Assembly (NCBI RefSeq): GCF_031451695.1
Contig: NZ_JARWAM010000004.1
Location: forward strand, 124,001 to 188,000
Reading direction: 5' to 3'
Length of the DNA stretch: 64,000 nt
DNA from: Franzmannia qiaohouensis
GTDB taxonomy: Bacteria; Pseudomonadota; Gammaproteobacteria; Pseudomonadales; Halomonadaceae
Shown: positions 23,335 to 32,563 of the stretch, in pieces
How positions within the stretch are numbered: position 1 is the stretch's first letter
Layout of the letters: every line of letters starts with the position of its first letter
The notes under the pieces: model-generated
Seen by the model: the letters and a program-made list of their open reading frames with translations, nothing else
What the model was told of the DNA's origin: nothing
Database searches by the model: none
Made by a program: the position numbers and the translations under genes

Positions 23335-25559
23335 GCGGCCTCCCGATGGCGGATCATGAAGACGTGGTGGATATCCGGGCGCCGCGCGAAGTCCGGATCG
23401 AAGGTCTTGGCGGAGATGTCCTCCACCGCGTATTCCGCAGCGAGGTCGGTATCGAGCACGAACTTGCGCTGATTGTTGGAGAACACCAGGGTACCGCCGG
23501 GGGCCAACCGCGCCATGGCCAGGCGCACCAGGCGGCCGTGGTCGCGCTGGATATCCAGGGTCGCGGCCATCTTCTTGGAGTTGGAGAAGGTCGGCGGGTC
23601 CATGAAGATCAGGTCGAACTGGCTGCCGGCGGTCTCCAGCCAGCGCAGGCAGTCGTCGCGCACCACCCGGTGGCGGCTCGGGTCGAGGCGGTTGAGGGCG
23701 AAGTTGTCCCGCGCCCACTCCAGGTAGGTATTCGACAGATCGACGCTGACGCTGTCGCTGGCACCGCCCTGCTGCTCGGTACCCAGCGCGGCGTGCACCG
23801 TCGCCGTGGCGGTGTAGCAGAACAGGTTGAGAAAGCGCGTGCCCGGGGCCAGCTCGGCGAGCAGCCGCCGCACCGGGCGGTGGTCGAGGAACAGCCCGGT
23901 ATCCAGGTAGTCGCGCAGGTTGACCCATAGCCGCGCACGGCCTTCGCGCACCTCGAAGCGTTCGCCGCTGGCGGCCTGCTTCTGGTACTGGGCGCGCCCG
24001 CTCTGGCGCTCGCGCTGCTTGACGTAGACATGCTCAGGCCGCACCCCAAGCACCTCGGGAATCACCTGCAGGGCGTCGTGCAGGCGGCGCTGGGCCTGGG
24101 CGGCGTTGACCGAGCGCGGCGGCGCATACTCCTGCACGTGTACGCGCTCGCCATAGACGTCGATGGCCAGGGCGTACTCCGGCATATCGGCGTCGTAGAG
24201 CCGGTAGCAGGGCTCGCCGCGCTGTTTGAGCCATTTCTTGAGGCGCTTGCGGTTCTTCTCAAGGCGGTTGGCAAACATCTGTGCGCCCTCGCTGCGCCGC
24301 GGCGCGCTATCGCCCTCGCCGTGGGCAGGTTCGGACGCCAATGCGTCTGCCGGCGACGCCTCTACGTCAGCTTGCGGCAGCGGCATCAACAGCAGCTTGC
24401 AGTCCAGCGGGCCGTTCTTGAAGGCGTACTGCTTGACGGCGCGCAGCCCGGTACGGTGGCCGAGGTCCGGATTGCCGGTGAACAGCGCCAGGGTCCAGCC
24501 CGGGAAGGCGCGCCGGCTACGCTCGCCGATGGCGGCGTACAGCGGCACCAGTTCGGGCAGTTCGCCGATGCGCTCGCCGTAGGGCGGGTTGGTGATGATC
24601 AGCCCCGGCGTCTCGGCGTCCAGCGCCGCGGGGCGCGTCAGCTGGGCCACCGCGCCGCCGCTGACGTCGATCAGTGCCGGAATACCGGCGCGCATGGCGT
24701 TTGCCTTGGCCGCGGCGACCGCCTGGGGGCTCTGGTCGAAACCGAACAGTGCCGACTTGCAGCGCTTGCGGCCGATGCTGGCGCGGGCCTCGGCCTCGCG
24801 CTTGAGCTCGGCCCACAGCGCCTCGTCGTGGCCCGCCCAGCCGTGAAAGCCGAAGCGCCCCCGGGCCAGCCCGGGTGCCACGTCGGCGGCCATCAGCGCG
24901 GCTTCGATGACCAGCGTGCCCGAGCCGCACAGCGGGTCGACCAGCGCCTCGCCGGCCTTGGCGCGGGCCGGCCAGTCGACGCGCAGCAGCAGCGCCGCGG
25001 CGAGGTTCTCCTTGAGCGGCGCATGGCCAAGCTCACGGCGATAGCCACGCTTGTGCAGGCTGTCGCCGGACAGGTCGATGCCCAGCGTCAGGCGCCCGCG
25101 GTGCAGGTGGGCATAGAGCCGCAGGTCCGGCGCCTTGGGGTCGATATCCGGGCGCCCGACGCCGGCAGCACGCAGTGCATCCACCACCCCATCCTTGACC
25201 GTCTGGGCGCCGAAGCGGGTATGCCGGATATGCGCCGACTGGCCGTGGAAGTCCACCGCCAGCGTCGTGCCCGGCCGCCAGTGCTGCTCCCAGGCCACGG
25301 CCGCGGCGCTGGCCTGCAACTGCTCGGGGTGTTCGATGCCCTCCTCCCGCGCCAGGCATAGCACCACCCGGTTGGCCAGCCGCGACCACAGGCAGAGCCG
25401 ATAGGCTACCTCGAGAGACCCGCTGGCATGCACACCGGCCACGGTGGTCTTGTCGACCTGGGCGCCGAGCGCGCTCAGCTCATCGGCCAGCAGGCCCTCG
25501 ATACCCCACGGGCATGTTGCAAAAATGTGATGGTTATCAGCTAGTTGTAGATTAGTCAT
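23331..25559 (-). CDS. rlmL: RlmKL, bifunctional 23S rRNA methyltransferase
   Basis: A 742-residue fusion. The N-terminal half has a THUMP domain (about 50-160) and an N2-guanine methyltransferase with NPPYGERIGELPEL (RlmL, G2445). The C-terminal half, after a short linker near residue 400, carries FLNLFCYTATATVHAA and MDPPTFSNSKKM (RlmK, m7G2069). Length matches E. coli RlmKL (702), slightly longer in the linker. The ATG at 25559 lacks a clear ribosome site. Confidence 0.95.
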   Translation of the reverse strand: MTNLQLADNHHIFATCPWGIEGLLADELSALGAQVDKTTVAGVHASGSLEVAYRLCLWSRLANRVVLCLAREEGIEHPEQLQASAAAVAWEQHWRPGTTLAVDFHGQSAHIRHTRFGAQTVKDGVVDALRAAGVGRPDIDPKAPDLRLYAHLHRGRLTLGIDLSGDSLHKRGYRRELGHAPLKENLAAALLLRVDWPARAKAGEALVDPLCGSGTLVIEAALMAADVAPGLARGRFGFHGWAGHDEALWAELKREAEARASIGRKRCKSALFGFDQSPQAVAAAKANAMRAGIPALIDVSGGAVAQLTRPAALDAETPGLIITNPPYGERIGELPELVPLYAAIGERSRRAFPGWTLALFTGNPDLGHRTGLRAVKQYAFKNGPLDCKLLLMPLPQADVEASPADALASEPAHGEGDSAPRRSEGAQMFANRLEKNRKRLKKWLKQRGEPCYRLYDADMPEYALAIDVYGERVHVQEYAPPRSVNAAQAQRRLHDALQVIPEVLGVRPEHVYVKQRERQSGRAQYQKQAASGERFEVREGRARLWVNLRDYLDTGLFLDHRPVRRLLAELAPGTRFLNLFCYTATATVHAALGTEQQGGASDSVSVDLSNTYLEWARDNFALNRLDPSRHRVVRDDCLRWLETAGSQFDLIFMDPPTFSNSKKMAATLDIQRDHGRLVRLAMARLAPGGTLVFSNNQRKFVLDTDLAAEYAVEDISAKTFDPDFARRPDIHHVFMIRHREAA

Positions 25560-25684
25560 AAAAAAGTGCCACGGCCCTGCTGCCGGTCATATTCCTGTAG
25601 TGTCAATTTGATAATGGCCTTATGCAAAATCACCGCTCGACAAGGCCCCGCATCATGGACTAGATGTAATAGGGTAGCTACTGA

Positions 25685-25698
25685 AAACGCATGCGTTT
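25685..25698. promoter_or_regulatory. perfect 14-bp palindrome upstream of rmf
   Basis: AAACGCATGCGTTT lies between the divergent rlmKL and rmf genes, 107 bp before the rmf ATG. The decamer AACGCATGCG recurs just after rmf (26040-26049), within another inverted repeat (ATGCGT-A-ACGCAT, 26034-26046). A regulatory role is possible; the factor is unknown. Confidence 0.4.
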
Positions 25699-25805
25699 CT
25701 TGTCCATGGACGCCACTGGCAATGGCGTGTGGCGGGTCGAGCCGACCCACCGCACTAACACCATTCGTCCCGAACAAACTCGGTTCTTCATCAAGAGGCC
25801 ATCCG

Positions 25806-26012
25806 ATGAAACGACAGAAACGTGATCGCTTCCAGCGTGCCTATGTTCACGGTTACAAGGCGGGCATTACCGGCCGCTCCCGTGATGACTGTCCCAGTCA
25901 GGATGTGAATCTTCGCGAATACTGGATGAGCGGTTGGCGTGAAGGTCGTGGGGATCAATGGTCCGGTATGACAGGTGTCTCCGGCATTCACAAGAACCCC
26001 ATGGTGATGTGA
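25806..26012 (+). CDS. rmf: RMF, ribosome modulation factor
   Basis: A 68-residue basic protein with MKRQKRDRFQRAYVHGYKAG and a conserved WMSGWREGRGDQW centre, as in E. coli RMF (55 residues) but with a longer C-terminal tail. RMF turns 70S ribosomes into inactive 100S dimers in stationary phase. AAGAGG precedes the ATG. The frame is open upstream, but this start gives the family N-terminus. A strong terminator follows. Confidence 0.93.
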   Translation: MKRQKRDRFQRAYVHGYKAGITGRSRDDCPSQDVNLREYWMSGWREGRGDQWSGMTGVSGIHKNPMVM

Positions 26013-26060
26013 TATCACCGTCTTCATCGTTTAATGCGTAACGCATGCGATGATTGTTTC

Positions 26061-26086
26061 AAGGCCCGCCTAACCCGCGGGCCTTT
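26061..26086 (+). terminator. terminator of rmf
   Basis: A 9-bp perfect stem AAGGCCCGC / GCGGGCCTT (7-base loop) followed by TCTGTT. On the minus strand the AA tract would also serve pyrD. Confidence 0.75.
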
Positions 26087-26104
26087 CTGTTGTCCACCTG
26101 TCGC

Positions 26105-27130
26105 TTATCCCTGGCTCGCCTCACGCAGCGCCCGGGCGCACTCGCCCACCAGCGCCGGACCACGGTAGATAAAGCCCGAGTAGAGCTGCACCAGGTCGGC
26201 GCCCGCGGCGATCTTGGCACTCGCCGCCGCCGCGCTGTCGATGCCCCCCACGCCGATGATCGGCATGTCCGGCAACTGCTGGCGCAGCTCGCGGATCACC
26301 CGGTTGGAGGCCTCGAACACCGGCCGCCCGGAGAGTCCGCCCTGCTCATCGGCGTGGGCAAGCCCGGCTACCGCCTCGCGGCCCACCGTGGTGTTGGTGG
26401 CAATCACTGCGTCGATCTCGCTGCGGGTCAATGATGCGGCGACCAGCCCGACTTCCTCGGCGCTCATGTCCGGGGCGATCTTTACCGCCAGCGGCACGCG
26501 CCGCCCGCTGCGCTGGTCGAGCTGCGTGGCCTCCTCGCGCAGCGTGCCCAGCAGCGCATCGAGATGCTCACCGAACTGCAGATTGCGCAGTCCCGGGGTA
26601 TTGGGCGAGGAGATATTCACGGTGATGTAGTCGGCATGGGCGTAGACCTTGCGCAGGCAGATCAGGTAGTCGTCCACCGCCTGCTCCACCGGGGTGGTGA
26701 GGTTCTTGCCGATGTTGATGCCGATCACGCCCGGGTAGCGGCTGGCCTGGACCCGCGCCACCAGGTGATCGACGCCGGCGTTGTTGAAGCCCATGCGGTT
26801 GATGATCGCCCCTGCCTCGGGCAGGCGGAACATGCGCGGCTTGGGGTTCCCGTCCTGGGGCTTGGGGGTCACGGTGCCGACTTCAACGAAGCCGAAGCCC
26901 AGCGCGCCCAGCGCATCGAGGTGGTCGGCGTTCTTGTCGAGCCCGGCGGCCAGCCCGACCCGATTGGGGAAGCGCAGGCCCATCAGCGTCAGCGGATCGG
27001 CGACCTGCGCGCCGCCGGCCAGCCGTGCGGAGAGCCCGGCACGGTGCGCCAGGTCGAGCCCCCTGAGGGCCACGCCGTGGGCGGTTTCCGGATCGAGTCG
27101 GAACAGCAGCGAGCGGGCAAGCGAATACAT
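26105..27130 (-). CDS. pyrD: PyrD, class 2 dihydroorotate dehydrogenase
   Basis: A 341-residue quinone-linked enzyme for the fourth step of pyrimidine synthesis. N-terminal membrane-binding helix MYSLARSLLFRLDPETAH, FMN-binding and catalytic segment ITVNISSPNTPGLRNLQ (catalytic Ser), VKIAPDMS and PIIGVGGIDS. AGGAG lies before the ATG at 27130; the frame continues to 27238. Convergent with rmf. Confidence 0.95.
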   Translation of the reverse strand: MYSLARSLLFRLDPETAHGVALRGLDLAHRAGLSARLAGGAQVADPLTLMGLRFPNRVGLAAGLDKNADHLDALGALGFGFVEVGTVTPKPQDGNPKPRMFRLPEAGAIINRMGFNNAGVDHLVARVQASRYPGVIGINIGKNLTTPVEQAVDDYLICLRKVYAHADYITVNISSPNTPGLRNLQFGEHLDALLGTLREEATQLDQRSGRRVPLAVKIAPDMSAEEVGLVAASLTRSEIDAVIATNTTVGREAVAGLAHADEQGGLSGRPVFEASNRVIRELRQQLPDMPIIGVGGIDSAAAASAKIAAGADLVQLYSGFIYRGPALVGECARALREASQG

Positions 27131-27247
27131 GGCACTCCTCGGGGCGGCAGATGGCGACGGGCGGCGATTATAGCCCAGCCACTCCGTAAACGACGAACTC
27201 CCGCATGCCCGGGCCAGACTACCGTAGATAAGAAGCATCGCTCGGAA

Positions 27248-27350
27248 CTGATCCGTCGACAGGCCTGCGAGGAGGCGCTGTAAACCTTCCCTGGGCGCTA
27301 CCTACGCCATCCATGGCGTAGAACCTCCTCTTCGGCCTGTCCCCGGCGTC
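27248..27350 (-). repeat. structured intergenic repeat (family A), copy 3
   Basis: About 103 bp in the spacer between pyrD and gdhB, related to both copies at 60061-60304 (read on the minus strand). It keeps the outer arms GACAGGCC/GGCCTGTC, the stem GAGGAGG/CCTCCTC and an inner hairpin CTACGCC/GGCGTAG. Several paired positions differ from the 60-kb copies in a compensatory way. No coding potential. Confidence 0.75.
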
Positions 27351-27371
27351 CTTCGCTCAAGCGGAAACGAC

Positions 27372-27394
27372 GAACCCCCGCGTCGGCGGGGGCT
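27372..27394 (-). terminator. probable terminator of gdhB
   Basis: A 7-bp GC stem (GCCCCCGC-CGAC-GCGGGGG on the minus strand) starts about 25 bp after the gdhB stop and is followed by TTCGTCGTTT. The T-run is interrupted. Confidence 0.5.
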
Positions 27395-27418
27395 CATCGT
27401 GCGGCAGCGAGCGGCGCG

Positions 27419-30400
27419 TCAGCTCTCGCCGTTGCTCTCGGCGAGATCGGCCAGTTCGCGGATCGCCACCGAGAACAGAGGGAAGCCACCCTGGCTGCCG
27501 GAGCGCACCTCGGCGAGCAGGCTGCACCAGCGCTGGAACAACCGGTCGTGTCGCTCGAGCCACTGTTCCACACGCTGTTCGACGTCACGCGCACCGCTGT
27601 CGAGCTTGATCACGCCCACCGTCAATGCCAGCTGCTGGCGGTCGAGATCGTCGCGGAAACTCTCGCGCGCCTGGGCCTGCCAGCTGTCGCGCACCTCCAG
27701 GGCGTTGATCTGGTCGATCATCCACGGCAGTTCGAGGCGATGGCCGACCTCGTAGAACACCTCGGCGACGCGCTGGATCTTCTCGTCGGTCTGCTTGGCC
27801 GCCTCGATGATGCCGAGCCCGGCATACAGGCTCTGGGTCGAGGCCACGCTGCTGGCCAGGGCATCCGGCACGCCGGCCGCCTTGAGCTGGTCGCGACGCG
27901 CCTCCCAGGCCTCGCGCTCGTCGCCGCGCAGGCGCTTGCCAAGGCTCTCCTGCAGCTGGGCCAGGCGTGGCGCGAAGTGCTCGATGCAGTCCTTGGTGGT
28001 CATGCCGCTGCGCTGGCGCAGGAACCAGCGCGTGGCGCGCCGCAGCAGGCGCATCAGGTCGAGCATCATGCGGTACTGCACGCGGCTGTCGACCTTGTTG
28101 TCGAGGGCTTCGATCTTGTGCCATACGCCGTTGAGGCTGAAGCTGTCGCGGGCCACGATATAGGCGCGGGCGATGTCGGCGCGCCCGGCGCCGGTAGTGT
28201 CCATCAGCCGCCGCACGAAGACGATGCCCATGTGGTCGACCAGGTCGTTGGCGATCTGGGTGGCGACGATCTCGCGCTTCAGCTTGTGGTCGTACATTTC
28301 CGTCTTGAAGCGCTCCACCAGCACCTGCGGGAAGATCCGCTCGAGGTGCTGCTGGATATAGGGGTCATCGGGCACCTCCGAGACGATCAGGTCGCCCTTG
28401 AGGGTGCTCTTGGCGTAGGAGATCAACACCGACAGCTCGGGCAGGGTCAGCCCCTGGTCGGCATTGGCGCGCTCGATCAGCGACTCGTCGTCGGGCAGGA
28501 ACTCCAGCTCGCGGTCGAGATGCCCGCTGGCCTCGAGCTCGTTGATGAAGCGCCGGTAGGGCCCCATGCCCTCGTGGGAGAGAATTTCCGAGAGCGACAG
28601 CGCTTGAGTCTGGCGATAGTTGCCGATCAGTACCAGCTGCGACACGTCCTCGGTCATCTCGGCGAGCAGCTGGTTGCGCTGCTTGTCGGTCATGTCGCCG
28701 CGCTTGACGATATCGTCGAGCAGGATCTTGATGTTGACCTCGTGGTCGGAGCAGTTGACCCCGCCGGCGTTGTCGATGAAGTCGGTATTGACGCGAATCC
28801 CACGCGCCGCGGCCTCCATGCGGCCGCGCTGGGTCAGCCCCAGGTTGCCGCCCTCGCCGACCACCCGGCAGTTGAGCTCGCGTCCGTCGATGCGCAGCGC
28901 ATCGTTGGCCTTGTCGCCGACCTCGGCATCGCTCTCGCTGGCAGCCTTGACGTAGGTGCCGATACCGCCGTTCCAGATCAGGTCCACCGACGACTTGAGC
29001 ATGGCGCGGATCAGGTCGTTGGGGGCCAGCTTGTCGGCCTGTATGTCGAAGGCCGCCTGCATCTCGGGCGTGATCGCGATCGACTTGGCGCTGCGCGAGA
29101 AGATCCCGCCGCCCTTGGAGATCAGCTTGGCGTCGTAGTCCTCCCAGCTCGAACGCGGCAGCTCAAACAGTCGCTTGCGCTCGGCAAACGACTTGGCCGC
29201 ATCCGGCGTCGGGTCGATGAAGATATGCAGATGGTTGAAGGCGCCGAGCAGGCGGATCTTGTCCGACAGCAGCATGCCGTTGCCGAACACGTCGCCGGCC
29301 ATGTCGCCGATGCCCACCACGCTGAACTCGTCGGCCTGGGTATTGACGCCGAACTCGCGGAAGTGGCGCTTGACCGACTCCCAGGCGCCCTTGGCGGTAA
29401 TCCCCATTTTCTTGTGGTCGTAGCCGTTGGCGCCGCCAGAGGCGAAGGCGTCGCCCAGCCAGTGGCCGTACTCGAGAGAGATCTCGTTGGCGATGTCGGA
29501 GAAGGTCGCGGTGCCCTTGTCGGCGGCGACCACCAGGTAGGGGTCGTCATCGTCGTGGCGCACCACCGCCTGGGGCGGCACTACCTCGCCGGCCACCAGA
29601 TTATCGGTGACGTCGAGCAGCGCGCGAATGAAGATCTGGTAGCAGGCGATGCCTTCGCGCTGCAGGGCATCGCGGTCGCCACCCTCGGGCAGGCGCTTGC
29701 AGACGAAGCCGCCCTTGGCGCCCACCGGCACGATCACCGCGTTCTTGACCTGCTGGGCCTTGACCAGCCCCAGCACCTCGGTGCGGAAGTCCTCGCGGCG
29801 ATCCGACCAACGCAGCCCGCCGCGGGCCACCTTGCCGCCACGCAGGTGCACGCCCTCGACCCGCGGCGAGTAGACGAAGATCTCGAACGCCGGGCGCGGC
29901 TTGGGCATGTCGGGCACGCGGGTCGGGTCGAGCTTGAAGGCGATGTAGTCCTTGAGCTCGCCGTCGACGCCGGGCTGATAGTAGTTGGTGCGCAGGGTGG
30001 CCTGGATCAGCTCGATATAGCGGCGCAGCAGCAGGTCGTCGTTGAGGCTGGCGACGCCGTCGAGGCTGTGCTGCAGGCGCGCCAGGCATGCCTCGACCTC
30101 GCTGTCGCGATCGCCCTGTTCGGGGTCGAAGCGCAGCTCGAACAAGCTGACCAGCTCGCGGGTGATCTCCGGGTGCTTGGTCAGGGTAGTGGCGATGTAG
30201 AGCTGCGACAGGCCGAAGCGGATCTGTTTGAGGTAGCGCGCATAGGCGCGCAGCATCGCCACCTCGCGCCAGCTGAGGTTGGCGCCGATCACCAGGCGGT
30301 TGAAGGCGTCGTTCTCGGCCTCGCCGTTCCAGATGCGCTTGAAGGCGTCGATGAACGGCTCGCGCATCTCCTGCAGGTTGACCACCTCGTTGGTGTGGTG

Positions 30401-32257
30401 CTCGAGATCGAAGTCGTGGATCCAGCAGGTACCGTCGTCGCGGGTGAGCTCATAGGGGCGCTCGCCGATCACTCGCAGCCCCAGGTTCTCCATCACCGGC
30501 AGCACGTCGGAGAGCGGGATCGGCCGGTCGCGGTGGAACAGCTTGAGATTGACCCCGTCGCCCTCCTCCTCGACCAGCCGATAGAGCGACAGCGACAGCG
30601 CCGCGCCGGCGTCCAGGTCATTGACGTGATGGATATCGTAGACCGCCGTGCGGGCGCTGAAGTCATCGCGATAGGCCGCCGGGAAGGCGTCGCGATAGAC
30701 GTCCATCAGGCGATTGGCCTGCTCCTCGCCGAAGCCCTCGACCATCGCCTCGTGAAGCTCGTCGCGCCAGCTGCGCGCCAGGCTGATGACCTTGTTCTCG
30801 ATGCGCTTGAGATCGTAGTCGGCCGGGGCATCGCCGTTGAAGCGCAGGATCAGCTGGATGCGCGCCAGCACCGACTCGGAGAGATAGGTGTTGAAGTCGC
30901 CGAAGGAGGCATCGAGTTCTTCGCACAGCAGGTTCTGGATGCGCACGCGCAGGTCGGTGGAGAACACGTCCCGCGGCACGAATACCAGGCAGGAGTAGAA
31001 CTTGCCGAAACGGTCTTCGCGCACGAACAGCCGCACCCGACGCCGCTCGCGGATATTGAGGATGCCAAGCGCGGTACGGGTCAGCTCCTCGGTGGTGATC
31101 TGGAACAGGTCGTCGCGGGGATAGACCTCGAGGATCTGCATCAGCTGCTTGCCGTCGTGCCCCTCGGGGTTGACGCCGGTGGCTTCCATCACCGCCTTGA
31201 GCTTCTTGCGCAGCACCGGCACATTGCGCGGCGACTCGTTGTAGACCGTAGAAGCATACAGCCCCAGGAAGCGCCGCTCGCCGATTACCCGGCCCTTGGC
31301 GTCATAGCGGTCGATGGAGATGTAGTCGGGGTAGGCCGGACGATGCACGCGGGCGTGATGGGCGCTCTTGGCGAACGACAGCAGCTCGGGGATCAGCACG
31401 TAGTGGTCGCCATCGACGCCCTGGTCGTTGCGGATCCGCTCGCGGTAGCGCGGCTGGTCGAGGCGGAACACCCCCAGCTCGCTGCCCTCGACCAGCTTGA
31501 GCTCGTCGTGGCCATCGACCTCCACCACCTCGTACTCGTCGTAGCCGAGGAAGGTGAAGTTGTTGTCGAGCAGCCACGCGAGGAAGGCCTTGGCCTCGTC
31601 GTGGTCGGCGGAATCGACCTGCTTGGGGCGCTTGGCCTTGAGCTCATCGAGGGCGGCCGCGACCTGCCCACGCATGGCCTCGAAATCGGCCACCGCGGTG
31701 CGCACGTCGAGCAGCACCTCGTGCAGGCTGGCCTCGATCTCCTCGAGCAGCTTGGTATCGGAGTGGCGATCGACCTCGATCACCATCAGCGACTCACGCG
31801 ACGGCGGCGCGTCCTTGTCGTTGGCTCGGGTCACCCGGGTCAGGCGATGCTTAGCATCGCGCTGCATGGCCAGCACCGCATTGTGGATGGCATGCACGGT
31901 GATACCGCGGCGGTTGAGCTCGATGCGCACCGAGTCGACCAGAAACGGCATGTCGGCGTGGAGGACCTCGACCTGGGTGTGGGTCGACTGCCAGCCGTGT
32001 TCGGCGAAATCGGGGTTGTAGACCCGCACCTTGGGCTTGGCCGGATCATGGTTCTGGATGAAGTGCCAGGTCGATAGCGTCGCGCCGTAGACATCCTCCG
32101 GGCGCCGCCCGCTCATGTCCTCGAGTGACGCGCTGGCGTAGAACGCATCGGCGAAGGCGGTGATCGCCTTGACCTTGTCGTCCGGCAGCCGCTTGACCAA
32201 CTGCTCCTGAAGCTGAGCCAGAAACTCCTGTTTGCCTTCGATCGCAACGTGTTGCAT
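27419..32257 (-). CDS. gdhB: large NAD-specific glutamate dehydrogenase
   Basis: A 1612-residue enzyme of the L-GDH180 type, as in Pseudomonas aeruginosa GdhB. It deaminates glutamate to 2-oxoglutarate with NAD. The N-terminal 700 residues hold ACT-like regulatory modules; the catalytic core is about residues 720-1230 with KVARGGLRWSDRREDFRTE, VPVGAKGGFVCKRLP and the NAD-binding GIGDMAGDVFGNGMLLS; the C-terminal 350 residues are helical. A GAGGTGATGG element precedes the ATG. It is long enough to leave a 1509-codon open frame on the opposite strand, which is treated as an artefact. Confidence 0.95.
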   Translation of the reverse strand: MQHVAIEGKQEFLAQLQEQLVKRLPDDKVKAITAFADAFYASASLEDMSGRRPEDVYGATLSTWHFIQNHDPAKPKVRVYNPDFAEHGWQSTHTQVEVLHADMPFLVDSVRIELNRRGITVHAIHNAVLAMQRDAKHRLTRVTRANDKDAPPSRESLMVIEVDRHSDTKLLEEIEASLHEVLLDVRTAVADFEAMRGQVAAALDELKAKRPKQVDSADHDEAKAFLAWLLDNNFTFLGYDEYEVVEVDGHDELKLVEGSELGVFRLDQPRYRERIRNDQGVDGDHYVLIPELLSFAKSAHHARVHRPAYPDYISIDRYDAKGRVIGERRFLGLYASTVYNESPRNVPVLRKKLKAVMEATGVNPEGHDGKQLMQILEVYPRDDLFQITTEELTRTALGILNIRERRRVRLFVREDRFGKFYSCLVFVPRDVFSTDLRVRIQNLLCEELDASFGDFNTYLSESVLARIQLILRFNGDAPADYDLKRIENKVISLARSWRDELHEAMVEGFGEEQANRLMDVYRDAFPAAYRDDFSARTAVYDIHHVNDLDAGAALSLSLYRLVEEEGDGVNLKLFHRDRPIPLSDVLPVMENLGLRVIGERPYELTRDDGTCWIHDFDLEHHTNEVVNLQEMREPFIDAFKRIWNGEAENDAFNRLVIGANLSWREVAMLRAYARYLKQIRFGLSQLYIATTLTKHPEITRELVSLFELRFDPEQGDRDSEVEACLARLQHSLDGVASLNDDLLLRRYIELIQATLRTNYYQPGVDGELKDYIAFKLDPTRVPDMPKPRPAFEIFVYSPRVEGVHLRGGKVARGGLRWSDRREDFRTEVLGLVKAQQVKNAVIVPVGAKGGFVCKRLPEGGDRDALQREGIACYQIFIRALLDVTDNLVAGEVVPPQAVVRHDDDDPYLVVAADKGTATFSDIANEISLEYGHWLGDAFASGGANGYDHKKMGITAKGAWESVKRHFREFGVNTQADEFSVVGIGDMAGDVFGNGMLLSDKIRLLGAFNHLHIFIDPTPDAAKSFAERKRLFELPRSSWEDYDAKLISKGGGIFSRSAKSIAITPEMQAAFDIQADKLAPNDLIRAMLKSSVDLIWNGGIGTYVKAASESDAEVGDKANDALRIDGRELNCRVVGEGGNLGLTQRGRMEAAARGIRVNTDFIDNAGGVNCSDHEVNIKILLDDIVKRGDMTDKQRNQLLAEMTEDVSQLVLIGNYRQTQALSLSEILSHEGMGPYRRFINELEASGHLDRELEFLPDDESLIERANADQGLTLPELSVLISYAKSTLKGDLIVSEVPDDPYIQQHLERIFPQVLVERFKTEMYDHKLKREIVATQIANDLVDHMGIVFVRRLMDTTGAGRADIARAYIVARDSFSLNGVWHKIEALDNKVDSRVQYRMMLDLMRLLRRATRWFLRQRSGMTTKDCIEHFAPRLAQLQESLGKRLRGDEREAWEARRDQLKAAGVPDALASSVASTQSLYAGLGIIEAAKQTDEKIQRVAEVFYEVGHRLELPWMIDQINALEVRDSWQAQARESFRDDLDRQQLALTVGVIKLDSGARDVEQRVEQWLERHDRLFQRWCSLLAEVRSGSQGGFPLFSVAIRELADLAESNGES

Positions 32258-32421
32258 CCATCACCTCGGCCTGAGCCGGCCGCAGCGCGACCGGCGAAAT
32301 CGTCCAGTGAGCGACCCGCAGGGTCGCATGTGGCGTCACTCTACTCTCGACGCGGCTCCGACCCCACCGACTTGCCAGCCTTGTCATGCTGTATGTCAGT
32401 TACGCATCACCCCTTGACTTA

Positions 32422-32563
32422 GGGAACACTGCACAAATGCCTACACGGGCGAATCGCTGCGTTACGCGCTGCTCGAAATCCTCACCTATACCCCATAGGC
32501 TCCGGTTTCTGCGCTGCGGGCGCCTTGCGTTTCATCCCGCTCGACGATTTGCTCAGCGCTCCC
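32422..32563 (-). repeat. MITE-like intergenic repeat, copy 2
   Basis: About 142 bp, inverted relative to copy 1 at 20179. Terminal inverted repeats are GGGAGCGCTGAGCAAAT and GGGAACACTGCACAAAT. It is flanked by TTA on both sides (32419-32421 and 32564-32566), which fits a 3-bp target duplication. It overlaps the last codons and stop of trmA. Confidence 0.8.

Noticed and set aside
25556..25777. 73-codon minus-strand frame between rmf and rlmKL
   Set aside because: It spans the divergent promoter region, overlaps the rlmKL start and shows no recognisable domain or ribosome site.
27548..32077. 1509-codon open reading frame antisense to gdhB
   Set aside because: It is codon-aligned opposite gdhB and exists because gdhB avoids TTA, CTA and TCA codons; its composition (rich in Leu, Val, His, Asp, Gln) is typical of a GC-rich antisense shadow and no domain is recognisable.
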